DNA of 64,000 nt from contig NZ_JAALXT010000005.1 in NCBI RefSeq assembly GCF_011634775.1, positions 186,001 through 250,000 of the forward strand, given 5' to 3'. The stretch's first letter is position 1, and each line of letters starts with the position of its first letter. Below the pieces are notes generated by a model, which had not been told where the DNA came from, made no database searches, and saw only the letters and a list, made by a program, of their open reading frames with translations. The translations under genes were made by a program, and so were the position numbers. This DNA comes from Thalassoroseus pseudoceratinae (lineage in GTDB: Bacteria > Planctomycetota > Planctomycetia > Planctomycetales > Planctomycetaceae). Below are positions 37,176-44,961 of this stretch, piece after piece.

Positions 37176-40094
37176 ATGCAGACCTCGTTATGGAAAATGA
37201 CAGCCCTGATGGGTGTCGTTGGTATCGGTGTGCTGGTCGTATTGCAAGCGCAACGCGGACTTTCGAGCGCCGGGAAACAGGAATTTGTTCCCACGGTGGC
37301 TGATGCGAGTGAGCTCGACCGCGACGGGGACCGTCGTGCGGACGAAGCCGACCTCGTCCCGGATAAGCCGTCCGAACCATTGCGTTTCGCGGCGGAACAG
37401 CTGGAATTCGCCGCGATGCCACAAGCCGTCCCGGATTCCGGTTCGCCTCGTGCATTGCCCACAAACTTAGATGTTCCTACCCCTGTGGAAGCGGTTGCGT
37501 TACCGGTGGAATCACCGACAGCATTTCGCCGTCAATTGCCCGACGCCAACAGCGAACCGGTTTCGTTGGAGGAATCCACCAAACCGCTCGGGCGAGCCTC
37601 GGTCAGTAATGACGCCGCTAATAACGAATCTGCTCCCGCTGCGGGACCGCAGGAAATTCGCGTCGCACTCAACGAGCCGGCTCCGTTTGGATCGGCTGGT
37701 GCCTCTTCCGACGCGTTTGGTGCAGGCAACGAGAATCCCTTCTTTGATGCCCCCGAACCAACCAGCGAAACTCCGGCATTGCCATCGCTACCGAATCCGG
37801 AGCCTGATCCGAATGGCGGCGCGTTCGATGAACCGGCGTTTCCGGAACCGACTGCCCAACCAACCTCGAATACATCAACGGATACATCCCCAGAGTTCGA
37901 TCCCTACGAACCCAAAACGGCCCAAGATTCTGGGCCGTCGCTGCCGGTTCCAGCTGGTCCGTTTGATGACGCTCCGTCAGAAACACCAAAACCCGCCGAG
38001 ACAGCGGCAACAACTCCGGTTCTGCCGGAACTTGCGCCCAGTCCGGAAGCTGCTCCTGTCGGCCGGGCCCAAGTCGCGGCTCCTCTCGAAGTTGCATCGC
38101 CCACGAAAACCGATGCACCAACCCCAGCCGTCGATATGCGAACACCCGTGTCGAGTGTCGGTCCGGAAGAAGATCCGCTGACGGCATTCGGTCTCGTGCC
38201 GGAGAAGGACGATGCAGAAGCAGCCGCCAAACAACCCGAGCCAGCCGACCCAGGTTTTCCGGAAGCGGCTCCGTTGAAAGAAATGCCATTGGCGACCGCT
38301 CCCGCGAATGAGAACCCATTCGGTGGATCGGCTGATCTTTCAGAAGCCAACACCAACGAACCCGTTGCGGAACTCCAACCGGAACCGCAACCCGAACCGA
38401 CTCCAACCGTTGCCGTGGAACCGGAACCGGCCGCCGATCCATTGGACAATTTGACATTCGATTCCGGTCCGGCGTTGGGAAGCATCCCGTCTCCGACACC
38501 CCCGAAAACCGATCCCACACCGAATTCCGAACCCACTCCGATTCCATCGGCCCCGGTACCAACCGAGAAAATGACCGCATTGGAACCGGAACCACAGCCA
38601 GAACCGGAAACCAAATCGGCTGCCATTGAACCGGCTCCGACGGTTGCCAACGACGACCAACGGGTTCCCGGCAGCATTGTTACGCGTCCGGAGGAACTCA
38701 CCGGTGATGGCGTCGTGACCGACCCCTCACTGAGCGAGCACGAACGGCCACAACTAAAAATCGAAAAAGTCGCACCGCCACGAGCCGTGCTCGGCGAACC
38801 GATGGTCTACAAAATCGTCGTCCGCAACGTCGGACAACGGCCGGCACATCAGGTGGTGGTGGAAGATCAAATCCCGAAAGGCACCCGACTCACCGGTACC
38901 ATTCCGCGAGCAGAACTCTCCAGTACGACCTTGCGATGGAAACTTGGGAAGCTCGAAGCTGGCAATGAAAAAGTCATCTCCGTTCGTGTCATTCCGCTTT
39001 CGGAAGGCAATATCGGTAGCGTGGCGAAGGTGAACTTCGTCGCCGAGGTGGCTGCTCAAACGGTCATCACATCGCCGAAGATTTCACTCACCATGAACGG
39101 CCCCACAGAAGCTGCCGCTGGCTCCGAATTGACTTACACCTTCAAAGTCACCAACACCGGTCAAACTGCTGCCGAGGGCGTGTATCTTCGGAATTTGTTG
39201 CCGACAGCACTCACACACCCTGGCGGCAACGACTTGGAATATGAAGTCGGCAAATTGGCCGCCGGCGAAACGAAGGAAGTCAGCTTGACGGTCTCCGCCG
39301 TCGAACCCGGCACCGCGTTGAACAAAGCGATCGTTACCGCATCGGGTGGTGTCAAAGTCGAAGCCAGTCGGCAAACGGCGATTGTGGGAACGCGGTTGTC
39401 GATCACTCGTACCGGTCCAACCCGTCGATTCATCGGTCGAGCCGCCGTCTACGAGAACACCGTGCAGAACGATTCCAGTAGCGTTGTTCGCAACATTCGA
39501 GTCGTGGAAACCGTTCCAGCGGGTATGCAGTTCGTCAGTGCCACCAACGGTGGACAGTACGACGCTCAGCAAAACACCATCACCTGGACCGTTCCACAAC
39601 TGACGCCCCAAGGTCAACAGAAAATGACCGTGCAGTTTCTCCCCACAGCCGCCGGTGCCAAGAAAAGCACCGTCATCGCGAGCGAGGGTGTGGGTGGTGA
39701 AGCGGTGGTGGAATCTCAAACGGATATCGAAGGTTACACGGCCTTGCGATTGGATGTCGCGGAACTTCGTGATCCGGTCGATGTCGGTGAGGAAATCGCC
39801 CTACGATTTATCACCAAGAATCGTGGTACCAACCCGGCGACGAACGTTCGTGTGAGTTTCACCCTTTCACCGGAACTTCAGTTGGTCTCCGCCAATGGCC
39901 CGACCGACGCGGTTCAAGATGGCGGAACCGTCCGTTTCACCCCGTTGCCGTCGGTGGCGGGTGAGATGAAATACGATGTCGTGTTGAAAGCCGTCAAACC
40001 GGGATCGGCACTCATCGGATTCGACTTGCAGTCCGATCAAATGTCCGAGCCACTTCACCGTGACGAACCCCTCCGTGTGCTGCCACCGGAGTGA
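37176..40094 (+). CDS. DUF11-repeat surface protein with a proline/glutamate-rich stalk
   Basis: The ATG at 37176 behind GGGAAGGGA gives 972 residues. MQTSLWKMTALMGVVGIGVL begins an N-terminal membrane anchor or signal. Residues ~40-540 are an extended, acidic Pro/Ala/Glu/Thr-rich region with PEPQPEPTPT-like repeats. The remaining ~430 residues contain about four DUF11 beta-sandwich repeats, each with a phrase of the type EPMVYKIVVRNVGQRPAHQV, GSELTYTFKVTNTGQTAAEG or GRAAVYENTVQNDSSSVVRN. DUF11 proteins are cell-surface components, often large in planctomycetes. A role in the envelope or adhesion is inferred. Confidence 0.85.
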   Translation: MQTSLWKMTALMGVVGIGVLVVLQAQRGLSSAGKQEFVPTVADASELDRDGDRRADEADLVPDKPSEPLRFAAEQLEFAAMPQAVPDSGSPRALPTNLDVPTPVEAVALPVESPTAFRRQLPDANSEPVSLEESTKPLGRASVSNDAANNESAPAAGPQEIRVALNEPAPFGSAGASSDAFGAGNENPFFDAPEPTSETPALPSLPNPEPDPNGGAFDEPAFPEPTAQPTSNTSTDTSPEFDPYEPKTAQDSGPSLPVPAGPFDDAPSETPKPAETAATTPVLPELAPSPEAAPVGRAQVAAPLEVASPTKTDAPTPAVDMRTPVSSVGPEEDPLTAFGLVPEKDDAEAAAKQPEPADPGFPEAAPLKEMPLATAPANENPFGGSADLSEANTNEPVAELQPEPQPEPTPTVAVEPEPAADPLDNLTFDSGPALGSIPSPTPPKTDPTPNSEPTPIPSAPVPTEKMTALEPEPQPEPETKSAAIEPAPTVANDDQRVPGSIVTRPEELTGDGVVTDPSLSEHERPQLKIEKVAPPRAVLGEPMVYKIVVRNVGQRPAHQVVVEDQIPKGTRLTGTIPRAELSSTTLRWKLGKLEAGNEKVISVRVIPLSEGNIGSVAKVNFVAEVAAQTVITSPKISLTMNGPTEAAAGSELTYTFKVTNTGQTAAEGVYLRNLLPTALTHPGGNDLEYEVGKLAAGETKEVSLTVSAVEPGTALNKAIVTASGGVKVEASRQTAIVGTRLSITRTGPTRRFIGRAAVYENTVQNDSSSVVRNIRVVETVPAGMQFVSATNGGQYDAQQNTITWTVPQLTPQGQQKMTVQFLPTAAGAKKSTVIASEGVGGEAVVESQTDIEGYTALRLDVAELRDPVDVGEEIALRFITKNRGTNPATNVRVSFTLSPELQLVSANGPTDAVQDGGTVRFTPLPSVAGEMKYDVVLKAVKPGSALIGFDLQSDQMSEPLHRDEPLRVLPPE

Positions 40095-40138
40095 GGCCGC
40101 ATTGTGATCGCAATGATTCGGGTGGTCATGCCTCACTC
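40089..40138 (+). ncRNA. Candidate structured leader element upstream of queF
   Basis: GAGTGAGGC (40089-40097) pairs perfectly with GCCTCACTC (40130-40138), enclosing a 6-bp inner hairpin, CATTGT/GCAATG around a GATC tetraloop (40100-40115), and a 14-base single-stranded stretch. The outer stem includes the stop codon of the DUF11 gene. It lies 27 bases before the intrinsic terminator that precedes queF. The structure is not a recognised preQ1 riboswitch; that it senses anything is a hypothesis. Confidence 0.3.
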
Positions 40139-40165
40139 GAATAGTCCGGACAGTTGCTCCTTCGA

Positions 40166-40209
40166 ACGGAACCGCTATGATTCTTCGCGAATCATCGGTT
40201 CCGTTTTTG
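40166..40209 (+). terminator. Intrinsic terminator immediately upstream of queF
   Basis: ACGGAACCG-CT-ATGATTC (40166-40183) pairs with GAATCAT-CGGTTCCGT (40189-40204) around the loop TTCGC: 16 base pairs with a two-base bulge, followed by a run of five T. It reads on the plus strand and ends about a dozen bases before the queF ATG at 40222. It terminates the DUF11 transcript or acts as an attenuator for queF. Confidence 0.88.
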
Positions 40210-40221
40210 ATTGAGAGCGTT

Positions 40222-40581
40222 ATGTCTTCCGTGTCGACCGACTTGCTGGAAACCTTCGAAAACCCGTTCCCGCATCGCGACTACGTGATGGAAACGATTT
40301 GTCCGGAGTTCACGTCACTGTGCCCGAAAACCGGCCAACCGGACTTCGGCACCCTGACCATCAGCTACATCCCCGACCAAGTCTGCTTCGAACTCAAGTC
40401 CTTGAAGATGTATTTGCAGGCGTACCGGAATGTCGGGGCGTTTTACGAAGACGTGACGAATCGCATTCTGGATGACCTCGTTAAAGTCACATCGCCCCGC
40501 TGGATGCAGATCATCGCCGCCTTCACACCGCGAGGTGGAATTCGTTCGACGATTACCGTCGAACACGGCAAACGCTCGTAG
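40222..40581 (+). CDS. queF: NADPH-dependent 7-cyano-7-deazaguanine (preQ0) reductase
   Basis: QueF reduces the nitrile of preQ0 to preQ1 in queuosine synthesis. The 119-residue length marks the small, unimodular YkvM-type enzyme. The catalytic cysteine lies in [11 protein letters not shown] (Cys34) with the conserved Asp seven residues later (Asp41), matching Cys55/Asp62 of the B. subtilis enzyme. [16 protein letters not shown] contains the substrate-binding Glu. The ATG at 40222 follows GAGAG; an ATG at 40177 is in frame but lies inside a terminator stem. No other queuosine genes are present in the window. Confidence 0.94.
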   Translation: MSSVSTDLLETFENPFPHRDYVMETICPEFTSLCPKTGQPDFGTLTISYIPDQVCFELKSLKMYLQAYRNVGAFYEDVTNRILDDLVKVTSPRWMQIIAAFTPRGGIRSTITVEHGKRS

Positions 40582-40703
40582 TTGGATCTCACCGTTCCTA
40601 ACACGCCACGAACTCAACAACATTTGTACCGTGTCGTTGACAGAATGACCCCATCGTGGCAGGATGGTGGGTCAACATTCGTTCTGTTTCTAGGAGGTGA
40701 ACG

Positions 40704-41222
40704 ATGCGATCAATCAATCTAGCCAGCGCGGCGTTGGCATTCGGTTTCTGTCTGCCGGTTTTCGCCGACGAACCCACTTCAGACGACCCACTAAACAACT
40801 TATTCGCCCCGGCAGTCGAAATCACCCCCAGCACGCAACCAGAGGTTCCGACTCCGCCCACCGACGATCCGCTGGATGCACTCTTCGGTCCTCAACCGGT
40901 TCAACCAAGTTCAAAGCCGGCGACGAAGCCAGTCTCAAAAGATGAGGACGTTCCGAAGGCGGAGTTGCTGCGTCGTATCGAACAACTCGAAAGGCGGCTT
41001 GCGGAGGTGGAAGCGAAACAATCCCAACCACCGAAGCACACATCCCCAACGCCAGATCCAGCTCCGTATTCGGTGAAGCCCCAAAGTACACCATTGTTGC
41101 AAAACCCAGTGGCCCCTCCGAAACGATCCGTGCCGCCAAATTGGAAGAAGTTCCACTTCAACGGCGAGGATTATTACTACATTCCCGTGAAGGATGTTTC
41201 GCCCACCCGGCCGAGCTATTGA
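40704..41222 (+). CDS. Small secreted protein with a coiled coil
   Basis: A 172-residue protein with an excellent ribosome site (AGGAGG). The signal peptide MRSINLASAALAFGFCLPVFADE ends at a likely FADE cleavage site. The mature chain has two copies of a DDPLxxLF motif (DDPLNNLFAP, DDPLDALFGP), a Pro/Ser/Thr-rich linker, a short coiled coil (AELLRRIEQLERRLAEVEAK) and a C-terminal WKKFHFNGEDYYYIPVKD. No family was recognised. Periplasmic or outer-membrane location is inferred. Confidence 0.7.
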   Translation: MRSINLASAALAFGFCLPVFADEPTSDDPLNNLFAPAVEITPSTQPEVPTPPTDDPLDALFGPQPVQPSSKPATKPVSKDEDVPKAELLRRIEQLERRLAEVEAKQSQPPKHTSPTPDPAPYSVKPQSTPLLQNPVAPPKRSVPPNWKKFHFNGEDYYYIPVKDVSPTRPSY

Positions 41223-41279
41223 TCTGTCCAATCCATGCCAATGCGTTGGCCACGATTGGGCATCCGCGTGAATTGAGAT

Positions 41280-42194
41280 TTAGGCTCTGACAATCTGCCC
41301 GACAATATCCAAGCCAACGCGGTCACTCCAAGCCTTCATCAATCGTGTGAACACCGCCCCCGGGCACTTTGAACCGATTTCGTGGCCGTCGTGACTGCGG
41401 ACCGGCATCAAACAATATGGCGTGGATGACGTAAACGCTTCGCTGGCTTCGCGGATGCGATCGCGGTGAAGTTTCGTAAATCGAAACCCGATTCCCAACT
41501 CCGCCGCCAATTCTTGCACGACCATCCGACTGATACCCGGCAAAGTGTCGGTTTCGGGTGGTGTGAGGATTTCGCCGTCAATCACAATGAAAAAGTTGCC
41601 GGTGCTGGTTTCGGTGATGTGGTCTTCGTGATCGAGCAGCAACGCGGAGGCCTTGGGATGTTCCGCCCGCACTTCCCGGTCGGCGATGTACCAATGCAAT
41701 CGGCTCCGGGATTTGATCGTCGGATCCAGACTGTCCACCGGAATTGCCCGCGTTTTCGGCGTGCGTAACTCTTGGCCGTTTCGCATTTTTTCGGCCCACA
41801 AACCCATCGGCAGTCGCCACGTGTGCACGCCGACAATCCCGCCACGCTCCGCGTTGGGGCCGACATACGTGGGATTCGGCCCCGCGGTGACAAAAATTGT
41901 GATCCCGAGTTCTTCATCCGATGCAATCAGTTGTCCGTTGTGCATCGCGACTTCCAAAGCCGCTTTTCCGATCTTTCGCTGCGTTTGTGGCCACGGAATG
42001 TGGGCTCGCTTCGCGGATCGTTCCAGCCGTTTCAGATGATCTTCCAAACGATACGGTGTTAAATGGAATGTTCGGAGCAACTCCGTCACGGTCGCCCCGT
42101 GAACGAAACCCATATCGCTGACTGGGATCATTGCATCGGCAGCCGGGACGAGTTCACCGTTCAGGTAGGCAATCGGTTCGCGCTGGGAAACCAT
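41280..42194 (-). CDS. Class IV aminotransferase (branched-chain/D-amino-acid/ADC lyase-like)
   Basis: A PLP enzyme of fold type IV, 304 residues. Signatures are the N-terminal AYLNGELVPAADAMIPVSD, the PLP lysine region SLDPTIKSRSRLHWYIAD, and the glycine loop ITETSTGNFFIVIDGEILTP followed by LPGISRMVVQELAAELGI. The three main specificities (branched-chain amino acids, D-amino acids, aminodeoxychorismate lyase) cannot be told apart by eye. The ATG at 42194 is preferred over a GTG four codons upstream. It is divergent from the reductase gene. Confidence 0.88.
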   Translation of the reverse strand: MVSQREPIAYLNGELVPAADAMIPVSDMGFVHGATVTELLRTFHLTPYRLEDHLKRLERSAKRAHIPWPQTQRKIGKAALEVAMHNGQLIASDEELGITIFVTAGPNPTYVGPNAERGGIVGVHTWRLPMGLWAEKMRNGQELRTPKTRAIPVDSLDPTIKSRSRLHWYIADREVRAEHPKASALLLDHEDHITETSTGNFFIVIDGEILTPPETDTLPGISRMVVQELAAELGIGFRFTKLHRDRIREASEAFTSSTPYCLMPVRSHDGHEIGSKCPGAVFTRLMKAWSDRVGLDIVGQIVRA

Positions 42195-42255
42195 GCGTTT
42201 TCTCACGAAATCGGTGCATGTTCAGGGTGGATTTCCGGTTTTCCGGGCCGATGAA

Positions 42256-42284
42256 GTGACGACCCGCGTGCAGACCGTTATACT
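42256..42284 (+). promoter_or_regulatory. Predicted sigma-70 promoter for the reductase gene
   Basis: GTGACG (42256-42261), a 17-base spacer and TATACT (42279-42284) give a good -10 and a moderate -35. The predicted start near 42291 leaves a 45-base leader with GAGAAAGG before the ATG at 42336. It lies in the divergent gap with the aminotransferase gene. Confidence 0.45.
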
Positions 42285-42335
42285 GCCTGCCGGAATCGCA
42301 CCATCATTTTGAGTCGCAGTGAGAAAGGCAATACC

Positions 42336-43256
42336 ATGGCAGTTCCAGCCATTGTACCTGGACAAACAAAAATCGGCTGGATTGGCACCGGCGTGATGGG
42401 TTCGAGCATGCTCGGACATTTGCTCGACGCAGGGTTTTCCGCCACCGTGACAACCCGCTCGAAATCCAAGGCGGACGGCGTGATCGCCAAGGGAGCCGTC
42501 TGGGCCGACACCCCCAAAGCCGTCGCGGAAGCCTCCGATGTGATCTTTGCCATCGTCGGTTTTCCTTCGGATGTCCGCGAAGTAATGCTCGGCGAACACG
42601 GCGCTTTGGCCGGTTCGAAGTCCGGTAATGTGCTCGTCGATATGACGACCAGCGAACCATCCCTCGCCGTTGAAATCGCCGAAACCGCCAAGGAAAAAGG
42701 TGTTTACAGCGTTGATGCCCCGGTCTCTGGTGGCGATGTCGGTGCGAAAAACGGCACGCTGTCCATCATGATTGGCGGCGACGAAGACGTTGTGACCGCA
42801 CTCAATCCATGTTGGGAAGCGATGGGCAAAACCATCGTCTACCAAGGCCCAGCCGGTGCCGGTCAACACACGAAGATGGTCAATCAAACCCTGATCGCCG
42901 CCGCGATGATTAGCGTGTGTGAAGGACTTCTCTACGCCTACAAAGCCGGTCTCGATCTGCCGACGGTGATGAAATCCGTCAGCAGTGGAGCGGCGGGAAG
43001 TTGGTCGCTCTCGAACCTCGGGCCGCGAATGATCGAAAATAACTTCGATCCCGGTTTCTTCGTCGAGCACTTCATCAAGGACATGGGCATTGCATTGGCT
43101 GAAGCGAAGAAAATGGAACTCAGCCTGCCCGGTTTGGCACTCGCTCATCAACTCTACCTCTCCGTCCAAGCCAACAAACACGGTCGCGACGGTACCCATG
43201 CGTTGATGTTGGCGTTGGCTCAAATGTCGAATGTAGATTGGAAGAATCGGGGTTAA
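42336..43256 (+). CDS. NAD(P)-dependent 3-hydroxyisobutyrate dehydrogenase-like reductase
   Basis: A beta-hydroxyacid dehydrogenase of 306 residues. The Rossmann motif is [20 protein letters not shown]. The substrate-site [20 protein letters not shown] and the catalytic lysine in [16 protein letters not shown] follow, with the C-terminal helical domain ([20 protein letters not shown]). Family members include 3-hydroxyisobutyrate dehydrogenase, tartronate semialdehyde reductase and succinic semialdehyde reductase; the substrate is open. The ATG at 42336 follows GAGAAAGG. dapA lies downstream, but an inverted repeat separates them. Confidence 0.9.
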   Translation: MAVPAIVPGQTKIGWIGTGVMGSSMLGHLLDAGFSATVTTRSKSKADGVIAKGAVWADTPKAVAEASDVIFAIVGFPSDVREVMLGEHGALAGSKSGNVLVDMTTSEPSLAVEIAETAKEKGVYSVDAPVSGGDVGAKNGTLSIMIGGDEDVVTALNPCWEAMGKTIVYQGPAGAGQHTKMVNQTLIAAAMISVCEGLLYAYKAGLDLPTVMKSVSSGAAGSWSLSNLGPRMIENNFDPGFFVEHFIKDMGIALAEAKKMELSLPGLALAHQLYLSVQANKHGRDGTHALMLALAQMSNVDWKNRG

Positions 43257-43260
43257 TCGC

Positions 43261-43332
43261 GAGAGATTAGGGACTCGGGGTGAGGGTTGTGAATTCTGCC
43301 CGACCCCCGAACCTCTGACTCCTAATTCCCTC
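43261..43332 (+). repeat. Imperfect inverted repeat between the reductase gene and dapA
   Basis: The left arm (about 43261-43285, containing GAGATTAGGGACTCGGGG) and the right arm (about 43300-43332, whose complement reads GGGAATTAGGAGTC...CGGGGGTCG) form a long imperfect stem. There is no T-run. This composition (ATTAGGGACTC, CCCCCGAACC, GACTCCTAAT) looks like a dispersed intergenic repeat rather than a terminator. Its copy number elsewhere is unknown. Confidence 0.45.
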
Positions 43333-43390
43333 AATGAATAAAAACCCTGGCGGTGCGCTAAAACGCACCTCACTTTTTGGAGACTCAACC

Positions 43391-44278
43391 ATGCCTCGCA
43401 AAGGCGAACAGTTTGCCGGATTGACTGTGGCTCTCGTGACCCCGTTCGAGAACGGAAAGGTCAACGAGAAAGCCTTGCGGGATCTGGTGGATTACCACAT
43501 CGAAGCCGGAACCGATTGCGTTAGCCCAGTCGGCACGACCGGCGAAAGCCCAACCCTCACGCATGAAGAGCACGAGCAGATTATCCGCATCGTGTGCGAG
43601 CAAGCCGCTGGCAAAATCAACGTCATGGCCGGTACCGGTTCAAACAGTACGGCCGAAGCCATTCGCCTCACGAAGTTCGCCAAGAGTGTCGGTGCAACCG
43701 GGGCGTTGCTCGTCGCGCCGTACTACAACAAGCCCACTCAGGAAGGGTTCTACCTGCACTACAAGTCGATTGCTGAAGCGGTCGACATTCCGATTGTGCT
43801 CTACAACATTCCCGGTCGAACCGCGAAAAACATGGAGCCGGAAACCATCATCCGACTCGCGGAACAGCCGAACATCGTTGCAGTCAAAGAGTCCACGGGC
43901 AGCATGGACCAAGCCTCTGCGATCCTGAACCGATCGGACCTCACCATCTTGTCCGGCGACGACAGTTTGACGCTCCCCCTGATGTCACTCGGCGGCAGCG
44001 GTGTAGTTTCTGTTGTCGGGAACCTGGTCCCGCAGGATGTCAAAGCCATGTTGAATGCGTTCAACAGTGGCGATCTTGCCGCCGCTCAGGCACAGCATCA
44101 CAAGCTGTTCCCGCTGTGTCGCGACATGCTCGGCTTGGCAACAAACCCGATCCCGGTCAAAACCGCCATGGAACTCATCGGCCGTTGTTCCGGTGAACTT
44201 CGCTTGCCAATGACCCCGCTCACCGATGCCGAACTTGAGAAACTGCAAGGTACGCTGAAAACGTACGGATTGCTCTAA
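43391..44278 (+). CDS. dapA: 4-hydroxy-tetrahydrodipicolinate synthase
   Basis: DapA condenses pyruvate with aspartate semialdehyde in lysine and diaminopimelate synthesis. The 295-residue protein has the pyruvate-binding loop [14 protein letters not shown] (residues 47-60), [14 protein letters not shown], the catalytic Tyr138 and Arg143 in LYNIPGRT, and the Schiff-base Lys166 in AVKESTGS. The ATG at 43391 with GGAG upstream is chosen over one at 43334. Given DAP demand, it may support peptidoglycan as well as lysine synthesis. Confidence 0.96.
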   Translation: MPRKGEQFAGLTVALVTPFENGKVNEKALRDLVDYHIEAGTDCVSPVGTTGESPTLTHEEHEQIIRIVCEQAAGKINVMAGTGSNSTAEAIRLTKFAKSVGATGALLVAPYYNKPTQEGFYLHYKSIAEAVDIPIVLYNIPGRTAKNMEPETIIRLAEQPNIVAVKESTGSMDQASAILNRSDLTILSGDDSLTLPLMSLGGSGVVSVVGNLVPQDVKAMLNAFNSGDLAAAQAQHHKLFPLCRDMLGLATNPIPVKTAMELIGRCSGELRLPMTPLTDAELEKLQGTLKTYGLL

Positions 44279-44297
44279 TCGTGTTGCACGATGGCGT

Positions 44298-44948
44298 TCA
44301 CGAGGAGGCTTCGTCATCCGGAGGGAAGTCGGGGCCGACTTCAGAACCGTTATACGACAGCTGATCAACAATCGACTTGTCGCGACGATACCAACTCGCC
44401 CAACTCAAGGGCGAGTCTTTGTTTGCATCGCGGATTGTCGGATCGGCACCGGCATCGAGCAGCAGTTGAATCACTTCCGAATTGCCCCAAGCAGCGGCCC
44501 GATGTAACGGAGTTTCTCCACGGACCCGGGCATCACGCCATAGGCAGTACGTTTTCATGCCCGGTTTGGTCCGTGCATTCGGGTCCGCTCCATATTGCAG
44601 AAGCAACCGAACCGCATCGGAATCGTCACCGCCCGCATACCAATGCAAAGCCGTCTCGCCATTGTGTTCACTGGCTCGATTGACATTGGCTCCGGCTTCA
44701 AGCATCAGACGCATGCACTCGACATTGCCCGACGCACCGAGAACCGGTGAAATGTTTTCATTGCGTTGCGCATCCGGGTCGGCACCATGTTCGAGTAGAA
44801 AACGAGTGATTTCTGGATCGAAATTCAACAGCGGCCCCATTCCATGTTGGTCGACGCTGTTCGGATCGGCTCCCGACTCAATTAGTCTTCGAACCGTTTC
44901 AAAATCCCCCGTAACCGCAGCATGAATTAACTCGTCGTTTCGCGGCAT
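44298..44948 (-). CDS. Ankyrin-repeat protein
   Basis: A 216-residue chain of about six ankyrin repeats, each with a pattern like NDELIHAAVTGDFETVRRLI, GMGPLLNFDPEITRFLLEHG, NGETALHWYAGGDDSDAVRL or GETPLHRAAAWGNSEVIQLL. No signal peptide is evident, so a cytoplasmic protein-binding role is likely. The ATG at 44948 sits 13 bases after the stop of the cytochrome-domain gene, so the two are translationally close. It converges on dapA. Confidence 0.88.
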   Translation of the reverse strand: MPRNDELIHAAVTGDFETVRRLIESGADPNSVDQHGMGPLLNFDPEITRFLLEHGADPDAQRNENISPVLGASGNVECMRLMLEAGANVNRASEHNGETALHWYAGGDDSDAVRLLLQYGADPNARTKPGMKTYCLWRDARVRGETPLHRAAAWGNSEVIQLLLDAGADPTIRDANKDSPLSWASWYRRDKSIVDQLSYNGSEVGPDFPPDDEASS

Positions 44949-44961
44949 GGTGCAGGGGTCC

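Noticed and set aside
37471-38701. Long alternative frames within the DUF11 stalk, including a 308-aa and a 265-aa minus-strand frame
   Set aside because: They lie in the repetitive Pro/Glu stalk and have no start signals or domains.
42222-43388. A 388-codon open frame on the minus strand opposite the 3-hydroxyisobutyrate-type reductase
   Set aside because: The plus-strand protein has a full Rossmann motif and catalytic Lys. The antisense frame has no recognisable domain and reflects codon bias.
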